NCBI RefSeq assembly: GCF_024494695.1
Contig: NZ_JANHDP010000004.1
Location: 186,001 to 250,000, forward strand
Length of the DNA stretch: 64,000 nt
Reading direction: 5' to 3'
DNA from: Natronoarchaeum rubrum
Lineage (GTDB): Archaea; Halobacteriota; Halobacteria; Halobacteriales; Natronoarchaeaceae
The notes under the pieces are model-generated. The model did no database searches. It was not told the origin of the DNA and was given only the letters and a program-made list of their open reading frames with translations. This document shows, in pieces, positions 27,623-36,233 of this stretch. How positions within the stretch are numbered: position 1 is the stretch's first letter; each line of letters begins with the position of its first letter. The position numbers and the translations under genes were made by a program.

Positions 27623-29276
27623 CGCCGACGAACCGAGCGACGGGATCGACCTCGACCCGGTCGCGCTGGAGGTGCTGCGCAACCAGCTGGAGGGCGTCGC
27701 CGACGAGATGGGCGAAGTGCTGGTGCGGGGCGCGTACTCTCCCAATATCAAGGAACGCCGGGACTGCTCGACGGCGCTGTTCGACGCCGACGGTCGGCTG
27801 GTCGCCCAGGCCGAGCACATCCCGGTCCACCTCGGGGCGATGCCCGCAGCGGTCGATGCCGTACTCGATCTCGATCCGGCGCCGGGCGACGCGTTCGTGC
27901 TGAACGACCCCTACGCCGGCGGGACGCACCTGCCGGACGTGACGATGGTCTCGGCGATCGATCGGGACGGCGAAATCCTGGGCTACGCGGCCTCGCGGGC
28001 CCATCACGCCGACGTTGGCGGGACGGCGCCGGGGAGCATGCCCGCGGGCGCGACAGAGATCACGCAAGAAGGTGTCCGGATTCCTCCCGTGCGGCTGGTC
28101 GACGCCGGCGATCCCGTCGACGACGTGCTGGAACTGTTTCTCGCGAACGTCCGGCACCCCGAGCAGCGCCGGGCGGACCTGCGGGCCCAACGAGCGGCGA
28201 ACGAGCGGGGCGCCGAGCGACTCGAAGCACTCGCGGCCGAACACGGCATCCGGCGGCTTCGGGCGGCGTTCGACGCGGTGATCGACTACTCGCGCGAGCG
28301 GACCGCCGCCGAAATCGCGGCGCTGCCGGACGGCGAGTACCGCGCGAGCGACGCGCTGGAGGGCGACGGCGTCACCGAAGATCCCGTCGAGATCGCCGTG
28401 ACGGTCACCGTCGACGGAGACGCCCTGACTGTCGACTTCGCGGGCACCGACGAGCAGGTCGCGGGCAACGTCAACGCGCCGCTCGCGGTCGCCCGGAGCG
28501 CCGTCTACTTCGCGGTGCGCTGCGCGACCGACCCGGACGTGCCGCCGAACGAGGGGTGCTACGAGCCGGTCTCGATCTCGGCGCCCGAGGGGTCGGTGCT
28601 GAACCCCGACCCGCCCGCGGCGGTGGTCGGGGGCAACGTCGAGACGAGCCAGCGCGTCGTCGACGTCGTGTTCGCCGCGCTGTCCGACGCCGCGCCCGAC
28701 CGCGTCCCGGCGGGCGGTCAGGGGACGATGAACAATCTCACGATCGGCGCGGGCGGTCGGGAGGGTTTCACCTACTACGAGACGATCGGCGGCGGCGCGG
28801 GCGGCCGGTCCGCCTCGGACGGGCTCGACGGCGTCCAGGTCGGCATGACGAACACGCTGAACACGCCGATCGAGGCGCTGGAGACCGAGTACCCGCTGCG
28901 CGTCGAGCGCTACGCGCTTCGCTCGGACAGCGGCGGCGCCGGCGAGCACCGCGGCGGCCTCGGCCTCGTGCGGTCGGTGCGGGTGCTGGACGACGCCACC
29001 GTCTCGCTGCTGACCGAACGGCGTCGGACGGCGCCGAAGGGCGTCGCCGGCGGCGAGGACGGCGTCCCCGGGCGAAATCTGATCGACGGCGAGCCGGTGC
29101 CGGCGAAGGTGACCCGGGACGTCTCGGCGGGGACGACCGTCGCGGTCGAGACGCCGGGCGGCGGCGGGTACGGCGATCCCGACGAACGAGCGTCGGAAGC
29201 GATCGAGCGCGACGCCGACGACGGGCTGGTCGACGAGCGCGACGGCCCGTCGGAGTCCGCCGACGAGAGCGAGTGA
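27612..29276 (+). CDS. hyuB: Hydantoinase/oxoprolinase subunit B
   Basis: The 554-residue partner of hyuA starts at GTG 27612; AGGTGAG at 27601-27607, inside hyuA, is a ribosome-binding site at suitable distance and decides this start. Family sequences include PVALEVLRNQLEGVADEMG, FVLNDPYAGGTHLPDVTMV, the conserved RAHHADVGG, and the glycine-rich TPGGGGYGDP near the end. A strongly acidic C-tail follows. Both subunits seem full length. Confidence 0.94.
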   Translation: MPDNADEPSDGIDLDPVALEVLRNQLEGVADEMGEVLVRGAYSPNIKERRDCSTALFDADGRLVAQAEHIPVHLGAMPAAVDAVLDLDPAPGDAFVLNDPYAGGTHLPDVTMVSAIDRDGEILGYAASRAHHADVGGTAPGSMPAGATEITQEGVRIPPVRLVDAGDPVDDVLELFLANVRHPEQRRADLRAQRAANERGAERLEALAAEHGIRRLRAAFDAVIDYSRERTAAEIAALPDGEYRASDALEGDGVTEDPVEIAVTVTVDGDALTVDFAGTDEQVAGNVNAPLAVARSAVYFAVRCATDPDVPPNEGCYEPVSISAPEGSVLNPDPPAAVVGGNVETSQRVVDVVFAALSDAAPDRVPAGGQGTMNNLTIGAGGREGFTYYETIGGGAGGRSASDGLDGVQVGMTNTLNTPIEALETEYPLRVERYALRSDSGGAGEHRGGLGLVRSVRVLDDATVSLLTERRRTAPKGVAGGEDGVPGRNLIDGEPVPAKVTRDVSAGTTVAVETPGGGGYGDPDERASEAIERDADDGLVDERDGPSESADESE

Positions 29277-29373
29277 GTCTCGATCGCACGATCGAACCGC
29301 AGAGCGCCCGAACCGCTCGGGCTGCTTGTAGAAAGATAGAAAAAGCCCCATCTGTAAGGATCGGACAGAAACT

Positions 29374-29589
29374 ATGGACGTTCCACTTGACCTCACGTCG
29401 TACGTGCGGGTGCTCAAGATGGCGAGCACGCCGGCGTGGGACGAGTTCTCGCAGGTCGCCAAGATCGCCGGCGCCGGCATCCTGCTGATCGGCGTGCTCG
29501 GCTTCCTGATCGCCACCTTCATGTTCCACCTCGTGCCGCCCTACGAGGCTGGATCGATCATCGGACTGGCCGCTCCGCTGGGGGTCTAA
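29374..29589 (+). CDS. secE: Preprotein translocase subunit SecE (Sec61 gamma)
   Basis: The 71-residue single-pass clamp of the SecYE channel has the amphipathic helix [20 protein letters not shown] followed by a membrane helix (about 33-55). It is slightly longer than usual at the C-terminus. An AT-rich GATAGAAAAAG lies about 30 bases before the ATG. It is the first gene of the secE-nusG pair, separated from nusG by five bases. Confidence 0.94.
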   Translation: MDVPLDLTSYVRVLKMASTPAWDEFSQVAKIAGAGILLIGVLGFLIATFMFHLVPPYEAGSIIGLAAPLGV

Positions 29590-29594
29590 CAGCC

Positions 29595-30032
29595 GTGCCG
29601 ATATACGCCGTCAAGACGACCGCGAGCCAGGAGCGAACGGTCGCGGACATGATCATGAACCGCGAAGCCGACGACATCCACGCCGCCCTGGCGCCGGACT
29701 CGCTGACCAGCTACGTGATGGTCGAGGCCGAGGACGACGCCGTCCTCTCGCGCACTCTCGAAGAGATTCCCCACGCCCGCGACATCGTCCCCGGCGAGAG
29801 CTCGATCTCGGAGGTCGAGCACTTCCTCTCGCCGACGCCGGACGTCGAGGGCATCGCGGAGGGCGACATCGTCGAGCTCATCGCCGGCCCGTTCAAGGGC
29901 GAGAAGGCCCAGGTCCAGCGCATCGACGAGGGCAAGGACCAGGTCACGGTGGAGCTCTACGAGGCGACCGTCCCGATTCCGGTCACGGTTCGAGGCGACC
30001 AGATCCGCGTGCTGGACTCGGAAGAGCGATAA
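29595..30032 (+). CDS. nusG: Transcription elongation factor NusG/Spt5
   Basis: This 145-residue factor binds the RNA polymerase clamp and keeps it processive. An NGN domain ([18 protein letters not shown] and [11 protein letters not shown]) is followed by the KOW domain ([22 protein letters not shown] and [13 protein letters not shown]). The start is GTG at 29595; no ATG fits. It is followed by the repeat/terminator region 30033-30222. Confidence 0.95.
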   Translation: MPIYAVKTTASQERTVADMIMNREADDIHAALAPDSLTSYVMVEAEDDAVLSRTLEEIPHARDIVPGESSISEVEHFLSPTPDVEGIAEGDIVELIAGPFKGEKAQVQRIDEGKDQVTVELYEATVPIPVTVRGDQIRVLDSEER

Positions 30033-30039
30033 CGCGCCG

Positions 30040-30210
30040 CGAGCGAAGCGAGCGGATTTTTCGCCCACGTTTTTCGAGGAGCGGTAACGAAAACGTCCGG
30101 CGGCGAAGCCGCCGGTTCGCTGCGAGCGAACGGAGTGAGCGAGCAGAGTTTTTCGCCCACGTTTTTGCCGCGAGCGGTGGCCTCGCTGCGCGAGGCCACC
30201 CGAGCGGGAA
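30040..30210. terminator. Duplicated T-tract terminator with GC hairpins between convergent genes
   Basis: The 18-base sequence TTTTTCGCCCACGTTTTT occurs exactly twice (30057-30074 and 30149-30166), each after GAGCGAAGCGAGC-like hairpin sequence. Other stems include CGGCGGCGAAGCCGCCG (30099-30115) and GTGGCCTCGCTGCGCGAGG (from 30177). Paired T-tracts between nusG and the convergent zinc-finger gene look like a tandem terminator. Confidence 0.6.
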
Positions 30211-30222
30211 AAAGGTGGTCGC

Positions 30223-30519
30223 CTAGAGTTCGGCTTCGTTCAGCCGATCCACGACCTCCTGCAGGTCGGCTTCGGCTTCGATCTCGTCTTTGATCTCCTC
30301 GCGCTGGCGGACCTCCTCGGAGTCGGCGCCGTAGGCGCGGACGTACTCGGCGCGGGTGTGCTCGTTGAACGCGTGGCGGATCGCCAGATAGCCGTCGGGG
30401 ACGACGACGCCACAGACCGCACACTCGCGGCGCGTGTGCTCGTTCGTCTGGTGGACGACCGCGTCCTCGACCGCGTCGAAGGTCTCCCCACAGTCGTCGA
30501 TACCGCAGGCCCAGGTCAT
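30223..30519 (-). CDS. Double zinc-finger small protein
   Basis: This 98-residue protein has two C2H2-like fingers: Cys5, Cys10, His23, His28, and Cys33, Cys36, His49, His54. A charged coiled-coil-like tail follows (REEIKDEIEAEADLQEVVDRL). Small zinc fingers of this kind are common in haloarchaea, and several affect motility, biofilm or lipid synthesis, but the role of this one is unknown. Confidence 0.85.
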   Translation of the reverse strand: MTWACGIDDCGETFDAVEDAVVHQTNEHTRRECAVCGVVVPDGYLAIRHAFNEHTRAEYVRAYGADSEEVRQREEIKDEIEAEADLQEVVDRLNEAEL

Positions 30520-30653
30520 CGTTGCCGATGCTTTCGCCGGAGATTGTAAAACTGTTCCGCCGCGGTCCGGCGTCGATCGAACCGAGCAACTGTCCGCGGG
30601 CCGACCGGTCGCGAATCAGAACCCATAATGTGACCTGTCGAGAATCCGAGCGC

Positions 30654-31418
30654 GTGAGTGAGAGGGAGGGTACCCGGGTCGACATGCACGTCAAGGTGCT
30701 CGACGACGGCGTCGTCGAGCGGGCGAAGGCCCGGGGGATCGACGTGCTGGTGTACGCGCCCCACTTCGAGCGACTGCCGACGATTCGGCGTCGCGCCGAG
30801 CGCTACAGCGACGACGAGCTGCTGGTCGTCCCCGCCAGAGAGGTGTTCGCCGAAGCCTGGCGCGAGCGCAAGCACGTTCTGGCAATCGGGCTCGACGACC
30901 CCGTCCCCGACTTCGTGACGCTCGACGGCGCGATGGACGAGTTCCGGCGGCAGGACGCCGCGGTCGCGGTGCCACATCCGGAGTTCCTGTCCGTCGGTAT
31001 GTCTCGACACGACATCGCGCGACACGTCGACGCGGTCGACGCCGTCGAAGCGTACAACCTCAAGCACTGGCCCCACCACACGCGCCGGGCCAAGCGGATC
31101 GCCGAATCGGTCGAGAAGCCGACGTTCGCGTCCTCCTACGCACATATTCGCCGGACAGTCGGCGAGGCCTGGACCGAGTTCGATCGATCGATCGACGACG
31201 AGCAGGCGCTCGTCGACGCGCTCCGCGAGGACGCGCCCCGGGAGGTCCACTGTCGGAGCGGCGTCGAGTACGGACTGGCGTCGGTCGCCGAGTTCGCACA
31301 TCTGGGCTGGGAGAACTCGTGGAAGAAGATCGATCGCATCCTACTGCCCGGACAGGAGGCGACGCATCCGAGAAACGACGCGTACGACGGCCGGTTCGAC
31401 GACGTTGCAGTGTACTGA
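30654..31418 (+). CDS. PHP-domain protein
   Basis: This 254-residue protein belongs to the PHP metal-dependent phosphoesterase fold. The first strand VDMHVKVLDD replaces the usual DLHTHT, so one histidine is lost; VLVYAPHFERL, VVPAREVF, AVPHPEF and SSYAHIRRT supply further ligands. GTG at 30654 is chosen over ATG at 30684 because the latter would start inside the first PHP strand. Substrate unknown; the damaged first motif suggests a reduced metal site. Confidence 0.82.
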   Translation: MSEREGTRVDMHVKVLDDGVVERAKARGIDVLVYAPHFERLPTIRRRAERYSDDELLVVPAREVFAEAWRERKHVLAIGLDDPVPDFVTLDGAMDEFRRQDAAVAVPHPEFLSVGMSRHDIARHVDAVDAVEAYNLKHWPHHTRRAKRIAESVEKPTFASSYAHIRRTVGEAWTEFDRSIDDEQALVDALREDAPREVHCRSGVEYGLASVAEFAHLGWENSWKKIDRILLPGQEATHPRNDAYDGRFDDVAVY

Positions 31419-31444
31419 GCGCGCTCTGGGCCGAGAACGCGGTT

Positions 31445-31930
31445 TCAGAGCCCCAACGACTGGTGCGCCACGTCGACCGCGCTCAGCGGCACTCGATAAA
31501 CGAGCAGCGCGATCAGCGCGAGTTCGGCGACGGTAACGAGCGCGGTGGCCATCGTCGCCCGTTCGCTGCTGACCGTGACGCCGATGGGGAGGCCGAACTC
31601 TTTCTTCCAGACGGGGTAGAACAGCGCGATGCCGCGCTTGCTTCCCGCCACGTCGAGGACGTAGTGAGTCAGGATCCCGAGCCAGACCCACGCGAGATTT
31701 TCGAAGTGGAGCCAGAAAGCGATAAAACCGACGAGCACGGGGAGGTTGTGAAGCGTCTTCCGGTGCTTGCCGAAGGCGGTGTCGACGTCCGGAAACAGCG
31801 CGCCGAGTACGACGGGGGCGCCCACTTCGAGAATCTTCAGGAACGTCGTCTCGTCGCCCGCCGGTTCGAGGATGTAGCCGAGACCGATGCTCAACAGCAC
31901 GGCGTTCAGAACGTGGCCTTCTTTGTTCAT
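31445..31930 (-). CDS. Membrane-bound metal-dependent hydrolase (DUF457/YdjM-like)
   Basis: This 161-residue protein has four membrane helices and the family histidines and aspartates in PDVDTAFGKHRKTLHN and LTHYVLDVAGSKRG. The family is linked to membrane or stress responses, with no proven reaction. The ATG at 31930 (MNKEGHVLN) is preferred over an upstream one at 31960. An 8-base inverted repeat, TCATGAGG/CCTCATGA (31927-31934, 31949-31956), covers the start codon and may form a hairpin. Confidence 0.8.
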   Translation of the reverse strand: MNKEGHVLNAVLLSIGLGYILEPAGDETTFLKILEVGAPVVLGALFPDVDTAFGKHRKTLHNLPVLVGFIAFWLHFENLAWVWLGILTHYVLDVAGSKRGIALFYPVWKKEFGLPIGVTVSSERATMATALVTVAELALIALLVYRVPLSAVDVAHQSLGL

Positions 31931-32050
31931 GAGGAGCGGTAAGTATCCCCTCATGAGCACTCGCGGTAAATGGTACTTTCCCTTCGATGAGAATTGAACG
32001 CCGGCGATACATTCGGATTCGATACTGCGGACGGGTGCTGCGAGCGCGAG

Positions 32051-32647
32051 CTACCCCGATCGATCCGCGACCGTCTCGATCTCCCCGAGCAGGTCCGCGA
32101 GCGCTCGCCGGGCCGCGGCGTCCCGGACCTCGGCGCGGTTGCCGTCGAACTCGTAGCGCTCGACGGTCGCGTACGACGACTCGGACCCCCACGGCCCGGC
32201 GTACGCGACGCCGACGTACACCGTGCCGACCGGCGTCTCCTCGGTGCCCCCTCCCGGGCCGGCGACGCCGGTGACGCCGACGCCCCAGGTCGTATCGGCC
32301 GTGTCGCGGACGCCGCGGGCCATCTGGCGGGCGACCGGCTCGCTGACGGCGCCGCGCTCGTCGAGCGCCTCGCGGGTGACGCCGAGCAGCTGTCGCTTGG
32401 CGTCGTACGCGTAGGTGACCAGCGAGCGGTCGAAGTAGTCGCTGGAGCCCGGCACCGAGGTCAGCTCGGCACCGATCAGCCCGCCCGTGCAGGACTCGGC
32501 GACCGCCACGGTCGCATCGGCGTCCCGCAGCGCCGCGCCGAGCCGCTGGACGATCGTCGCCGCCTCGCCCGGTCGATCCGCGTGCGCGGCCGATTCGTCG
32601 GCGGCGTCGTCGCCGCTTTCCGCCGCTCCGTCCTGGTTCGAGGCCAT
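32051..32647 (-). CDS. pncC: Nicotinamide-nucleotide amidase (CinA C-terminal family, PncC)
   Basis: This enzyme deamidates NMN to nicotinate mononucleotide in pyridine-nucleotide recycling. The 198-residue protein has the CinA-C hallmarks VAVAESCTGGLIGAELTSVPGSSDYF, VTYAYDAKRQLLGV, SEPVARQMARGV and GVGVTGVAGPGGGTEE. There is no N-terminal MoaB-like domain, as in stand-alone PncC. The acidic N-terminal 30 residues are extra. Confidence 0.9.
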   Translation of the reverse strand: MASNQDGAAESGDDAADESAAHADRPGEAATIVQRLGAALRDADATVAVAESCTGGLIGAELTSVPGSSDYFDRSLVTYAYDAKRQLLGVTREALDERGAVSEPVARQMARGVRDTADTTWGVGVTGVAGPGGGTEETPVGTVYVGVAYAGPWGSESSYATVERYEFDGNRAEVRDAAARRALADLLGEIETVADRSG

Positions 32648-32761
32648 ACCGAGTGGTGTCGCCGCGGGCGCTTGAATGTCCGGGCGACCGGCTCGCAGTG
32701 GCCGGCCGGCGCGCCGTCGGGTCCCGAAAGAATCACTGTGCCCGCCGCGCACCTGCCCGGT

Positions 32762-33862
32762 ATGGACTACGAGCGCCCGCTGTTCTTCCGCGTCATGCAG
32801 TACGCGGCCCGGGCCGATCGAGACGTCGTCGGCATGGTCAGCGGCAACCCCGACTGGGAGCCGCCGGCCGCGCTTCGAGAGGGCCTCCGAACGTACGCCG
32901 ACGCCGACCCCGAGGCGTTCCAGTACCCGCCCAGCGAGGGGCTGAGGAAGCTTCGCGCCGAAATCGCCGAGCGCCGCGGAGTCGACATCGAGCAGGTGAT
33001 CGTCACGAACGGCACCGGCGAGGCGAACTACCTCGCGATGGCGTCGGCGCTGGACCGAGACGCCGGCGACGAGATACTGCTCACCGACCCGGTCTATCCG
33101 TACTACCCCGGCAAGACCGAACTGCTCGAGGGCACCGCGCGGTACGTCCCGGTCGCCGAGGACGGCCAGCTCGATCCGGCGGCGGTCCGCGAGCGTGCGA
33201 GCGAGGACACCGCGGCGATCCTCGTGAACACGCCGAACAACCCCACCGGCGCGGTGTACGACGAGGCGACGATGCGCGAACTCGTCGCGATCGCCGAGGC
33301 CAACGACGCGCTCCTGCTCAGCGACGAGGTGTACGACCACTTCGACTACTCCGGCCGCTTTGCGAGCGCGCTCGGCGTCGACTCCGACCACCGCGTCGTC
33401 ACGAACGCGTTCTCGAAGTCGATGGCGATCACGGGCTTCCGCGTGGGCTACGCCGTCTTTCCCGATGAACTGGTCGACGCCGCCAAGACCCGCCACATGC
33501 TGGTCAACGTCGCCGGAAGCCGACCAGCACAGCGGGCCGTCCTGCACGCCCTGCAGGAGACCGATCCCGCCTACTACGAGGCAAATCGCGAGCTGATGGC
33601 CGAGCGCGTCGAGACGTTCACCGCCGCGCTCGACGACGCCGGCGCGGAGTACACGACGCCGGCCGGCGGCTTCTACGTGCTCGCACGCTTCGAGGACTTC
33701 CCGGGCACGCTGGAGAACGTCGAGCGGCTGATCGACGAAGCCGGCGTCGCGGGGATGCCGGGCGACGCCTTCGGCTCGGCGCGCGACGAGTGGCTCCGGT
33801 TCGCGCTGGTGACGCCGCGCGTCGAGGAAGCCGCCGATCGGCTGGCCGAGTACTTCGGGTAG
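32762..33862 (+). CDS. Class I/II PLP aminotransferase
   Basis: This 366-residue fold-type I enzyme shows TNGTGEANYLA, DPVYPYYPG, NTPNNPTGAVY, LLSDEVYDHF and NAFSKSMAITGFRVGY, where Lys219 binds PLP. The C-terminal Arg (WLRFALVT) contacts the substrate carboxylate. It resembles aspartate/aromatic aminotransferases, but specificity is not determinable. It starts at ATG 32762, shortly after the divergent pncC promoter region. Confidence 0.93.
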   Translation: MDYERPLFFRVMQYAARADRDVVGMVSGNPDWEPPAALREGLRTYADADPEAFQYPPSEGLRKLRAEIAERRGVDIEQVIVTNGTGEANYLAMASALDRDAGDEILLTDPVYPYYPGKTELLEGTARYVPVAEDGQLDPAAVRERASEDTAAILVNTPNNPTGAVYDEATMRELVAIAEANDALLLSDEVYDHFDYSGRFASALGVDSDHRVVTNAFSKSMAITGFRVGYAVFPDELVDAAKTRHMLVNVAGSRPAQRAVLHALQETDPAYYEANRELMAERVETFTAALDDAGAEYTTPAGGFYVLARFEDFPGTLENVERLIDEAGVAGMPGDAFGSARDEWLRFALVTPRVEEAADRLAEYFG

Positions 33863-33865
33863 CGA

Positions 33866-34456
33866 TCAGTCGGAACTCTCGCTGGCGTTGGGCGTGCCAT
33901 CGCCGATACCGTCTCCGACGTTCAGCTCGTACAGCCGGCCGACGAGAACCAGCACGAACAGCAGATAGTGGACGAGAACGACGTACGAGAGGATCGCGAA
34001 CACATCCATCCCGACGAACGCCCGGTACAGAGCGCTCGAATAGTACAGATCGCCGACGTAGCGTATCGAGCCGCCGACGGTAGTCCGAAGCGAGAGGTCC
34101 AGAAGCCCGACGGCAACGTAGGAGATCCCGACGAGGATCACGTACCCGAGCACTGCCCGCAGTCGGGTGACGTCGTCGACGTCCGACCGCTCCGATGCCG
34201 CCGTCGGGAGACCGGATAGGGCGACGAGCGACAGGACGGCGAATCCGGTTCCCACCGCGACGACCAGCAGGAAGTCCTTCGCGAAGTAGATCCAATTCGG
34301 AGCGAGCAACCCGTAGAAAACGCCTGCGAACACCGGGAGTGCGATGAATACGAGAAAGACGCGAGCTCGGGCCACGGCGCCGTCGCCGCGAGCCTCGTCG
34401 ACGAGCAGCTCGTAGTTGTGCTCCACGAGCCGCCCGACGGTTCGGAAGGCGCTCAT
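33866..34456 (-). CDS. Unknown membrane protein, downstream paralogue of a tandem pair
   Basis: This 196-residue protein has about five membrane helices. The N-terminus MSAFRTVGRLVEHNYELLVDEARGDG is nearly the same as that of the neighbour at 34453-35010, and helix order and VVLVHYLLFVLVLVGRLYEL match too. No enzyme motif is visible. Its ATG overlaps the stop of the upstream paralogue by four bases, so the two are coexpressed and probably form a complex. Confidence 0.8.
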   Translation of the reverse strand: MSAFRTVGRLVEHNYELLVDEARGDGAVARARVFLVFIALPVFAGVFYGLLAPNWIYFAKDFLLVVAVGTGFAVLSLVALSGLPTAASERSDVDDVTRLRAVLGYVILVGISYVAVGLLDLSLRTTVGGSIRYVGDLYYSSALYRAFVGMDVFAILSYVVLVHYLLFVLVLVGRLYELNVGDGIGDGTPNASESSD

Positions 34457-35010
34457 CGGTCCACCTCGCTCGTCGTCGATCGCCTGGCATCGTCGACAGT
34501 CGCCCGATACAGGCGCCCCACGACGACCAGCGCGAACAGGAGGTAGTGAACGAGCATCACGTACGAGACGAGCGCCACGAGCCCCAGATCGACGGTCGCT
34601 CGAAAGGGCGCGACCGAGCGATACAGAGAATTACTGTTCATGAACGTGAAGTTGAAGAACGACACGGCGAGGTAGCCGACCCCGGCGAGAACCAGATAGG
34701 TGAGCCCGGCGCGGAGTCGAATCGACTCGTCCTCGTCGAGTCGGGTCGTCCGACTGACGGGGAGACCGTAAAGAACCACGGCCGAGAGGAGGGCAAATCC
34801 GGTGAGCACCGCGACTGCCAGAACGAACTCGTGGGTGAACCTTCCCGGGCTCCGGTCCAGCACCCAGTGGAGGATGCCGGCGAACACCGGACAGCCGACG
34901 AACACGAACAAAACGAGCGCACGAGACGCCCGGCCGTCTCGGTCGACCTCGTCGACGAGCAGTTCGTAGTTGTCCTCGACGAGCCGTCCGACGCTTCGGA
35001 AGAACGTCAT
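34453..35010 (-). CDS. Unknown membrane protein, upstream paralogue of a tandem pair
   Basis: This 185-residue protein has about five membrane helices and shares the start MTFFRSVGRLVEDNYELLVDE and the C-terminal VMLVHYLLFALVVVGRLYR with the gene at 33866. The middle loops differ (SRTTRLDEDESIRLR versus SERSDVDDVTRLRA), as expected after an older duplication. The conserved amphipathic N-terminus and the HYLLF helix may contact the membrane or a ligand. No family name can be given. Confidence 0.8.
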   Translation of the reverse strand: MTFFRSVGRLVEDNYELLVDEVDRDGRASRALVLFVFVGCPVFAGILHWVLDRSPGRFTHEFVLAVAVLTGFALLSAVVLYGLPVSRTTRLDEDESIRLRAGLTYLVLAGVGYLAVSFFNFTFMNSNSLYRSVAPFRATVDLGLVALVSYVMLVHYLLFALVVVGRLYRATVDDARRSTTSEVDR

Positions 35011-35213
35011 CGCACCACCTCGACGGAGCGATTCGGGTGATCGTGTGGGCGAACTGCCGACTCACACGCGTCTCGATGGCGTCCGACCGTGGTCGACGGC
35101 ATCATTACCTAATCCAGATAACACGATCGACACTTGGTTCTTGTGATGGTCCAGCCCGCGAAGACGTTCGATCCCGGTGACAATTTAGGGATCGGAACCG
35201 TACGCGCCGTCGA

Positions 35214-36194
35214 ATGCCGGATCCGATCGCGTCGGTCGTCGTCATCGCCGTCACCGTCGTCGGGCTGGCCGTCGGCGCCCGGCTGTTCGTCGACGCCGCG
35301 GTCCGGTTCGCTCGTCGCTTCGGTCTCTCGGAGTTCGTCATCGGGCTGACCGTCGTCGGGGTCGGGACCTCGTCGCCGGAGCTCGTCGTCTCGACCGACG
35401 CCGCGCTGGTCGGGCTGGGCGACCTCGCGGTCGGCAACGTGGTCGGGTCGAGCGTGTTCAACCTCGCGTTGATCCTCGGCGTCCTCGCGCTGTTCGCCCC
35501 GGTTCCGGTGGACCGAACGACTGCGGGCCGCGACGGCGCCGCACTCGTGCTCTCGACGGCGATCGTCGCCGGCGTCCTGCTGGACGCGACCGTCACGCGC
35601 ACCGAAGGTGCCGCGATGGTCGCCTGTCTCGTCGCCTACACCGCGTACCTGCTGAGCACCGGCGACGAGGTGGCGTCCGACTCGGGCGGTGGGACGCCGT
35701 CGGACGCCGACGCGGCCGCGGCGCCGCCGGGCGCTCTCGATCACGGACCGACGTCCCGGATTCGGACCGCCGCGGAGCTGGTCGCCGGTCTGGCGCTGGT
35801 GCTCGCGAGCGGGCACTTCCTGGTCGAGTCGGCGTCCGCGCTGGCGCTCGCGGCCGGCATCTCCGAGCTCGTCGTCGGCGAGACGATCGTCGCCGCGGGC
35901 ACCTCGACGCCGGAACTCGCCGTCTCGCTCGTCGCGGTGCGCCGCGGTCGCGTCGGCGTCTCCGTCGGCAACGTGATCGGCTCGAACGTGTTCAACTTGC
36001 TCGGGGTCCTCGGGGTCGCGGCCGTCGTCCGTCCCCTGACCGCGAGCCCCGCGGTGCTGAGCGGCGTCGCGTGGCTCGCGGCGATCACGACCGCGGCCGT
36101 CGCGGCGCTGTGGACGGGCCGACGGCTCTCGCGGTCCGAGGGCGGCCTGCTCGCGCTATCGGAGCTTTTCAGGTGGATTAACGACCTGCTGTGA
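35214..36194 (+). CDS. Calcium/cation:sodium antiporter (CaCA family)
   Basis: This 326-residue exchanger has two inverted five-helix halves with the alpha-repeat motifs VVGVGTSSPELVVS and VVAAGTSTPELAVS, and VGNVVGSSVFNLALILG matched by VGNVIGSNVFNLLGVLG. This is the YrbG/NCX layout. An acidic Ala-rich loop (about 155-180) joins the halves. GACAATTTAGG lies about 30 bases upstream as a TATA candidate. Confidence 0.94.
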   Translation: MPDPIASVVVIAVTVVGLAVGARLFVDAAVRFARRFGLSEFVIGLTVVGVGTSSPELVVSTDAALVGLGDLAVGNVVGSSVFNLALILGVLALFAPVPVDRTTAGRDGAALVLSTAIVAGVLLDATVTRTEGAAMVACLVAYTAYLLSTGDEVASDSGGGTPSDADAAAAPPGALDHGPTSRIRTAAELVAGLALVLASGHFLVESASALALAAGISELVVGETIVAAGTSTPELAVSLVAVRRGRVGVSVGNVIGSNVFNLLGVLGVAAVVRPLTASPAVLSGVAWLAAITTAAVAALWTGRRLSRSEGGLLALSELFRWINDLL

Positions 36195-36233
36195 GGTGGT
36201 CTTGCGCCGGTCGGCGAGTGGCCGCAGTCAGGG

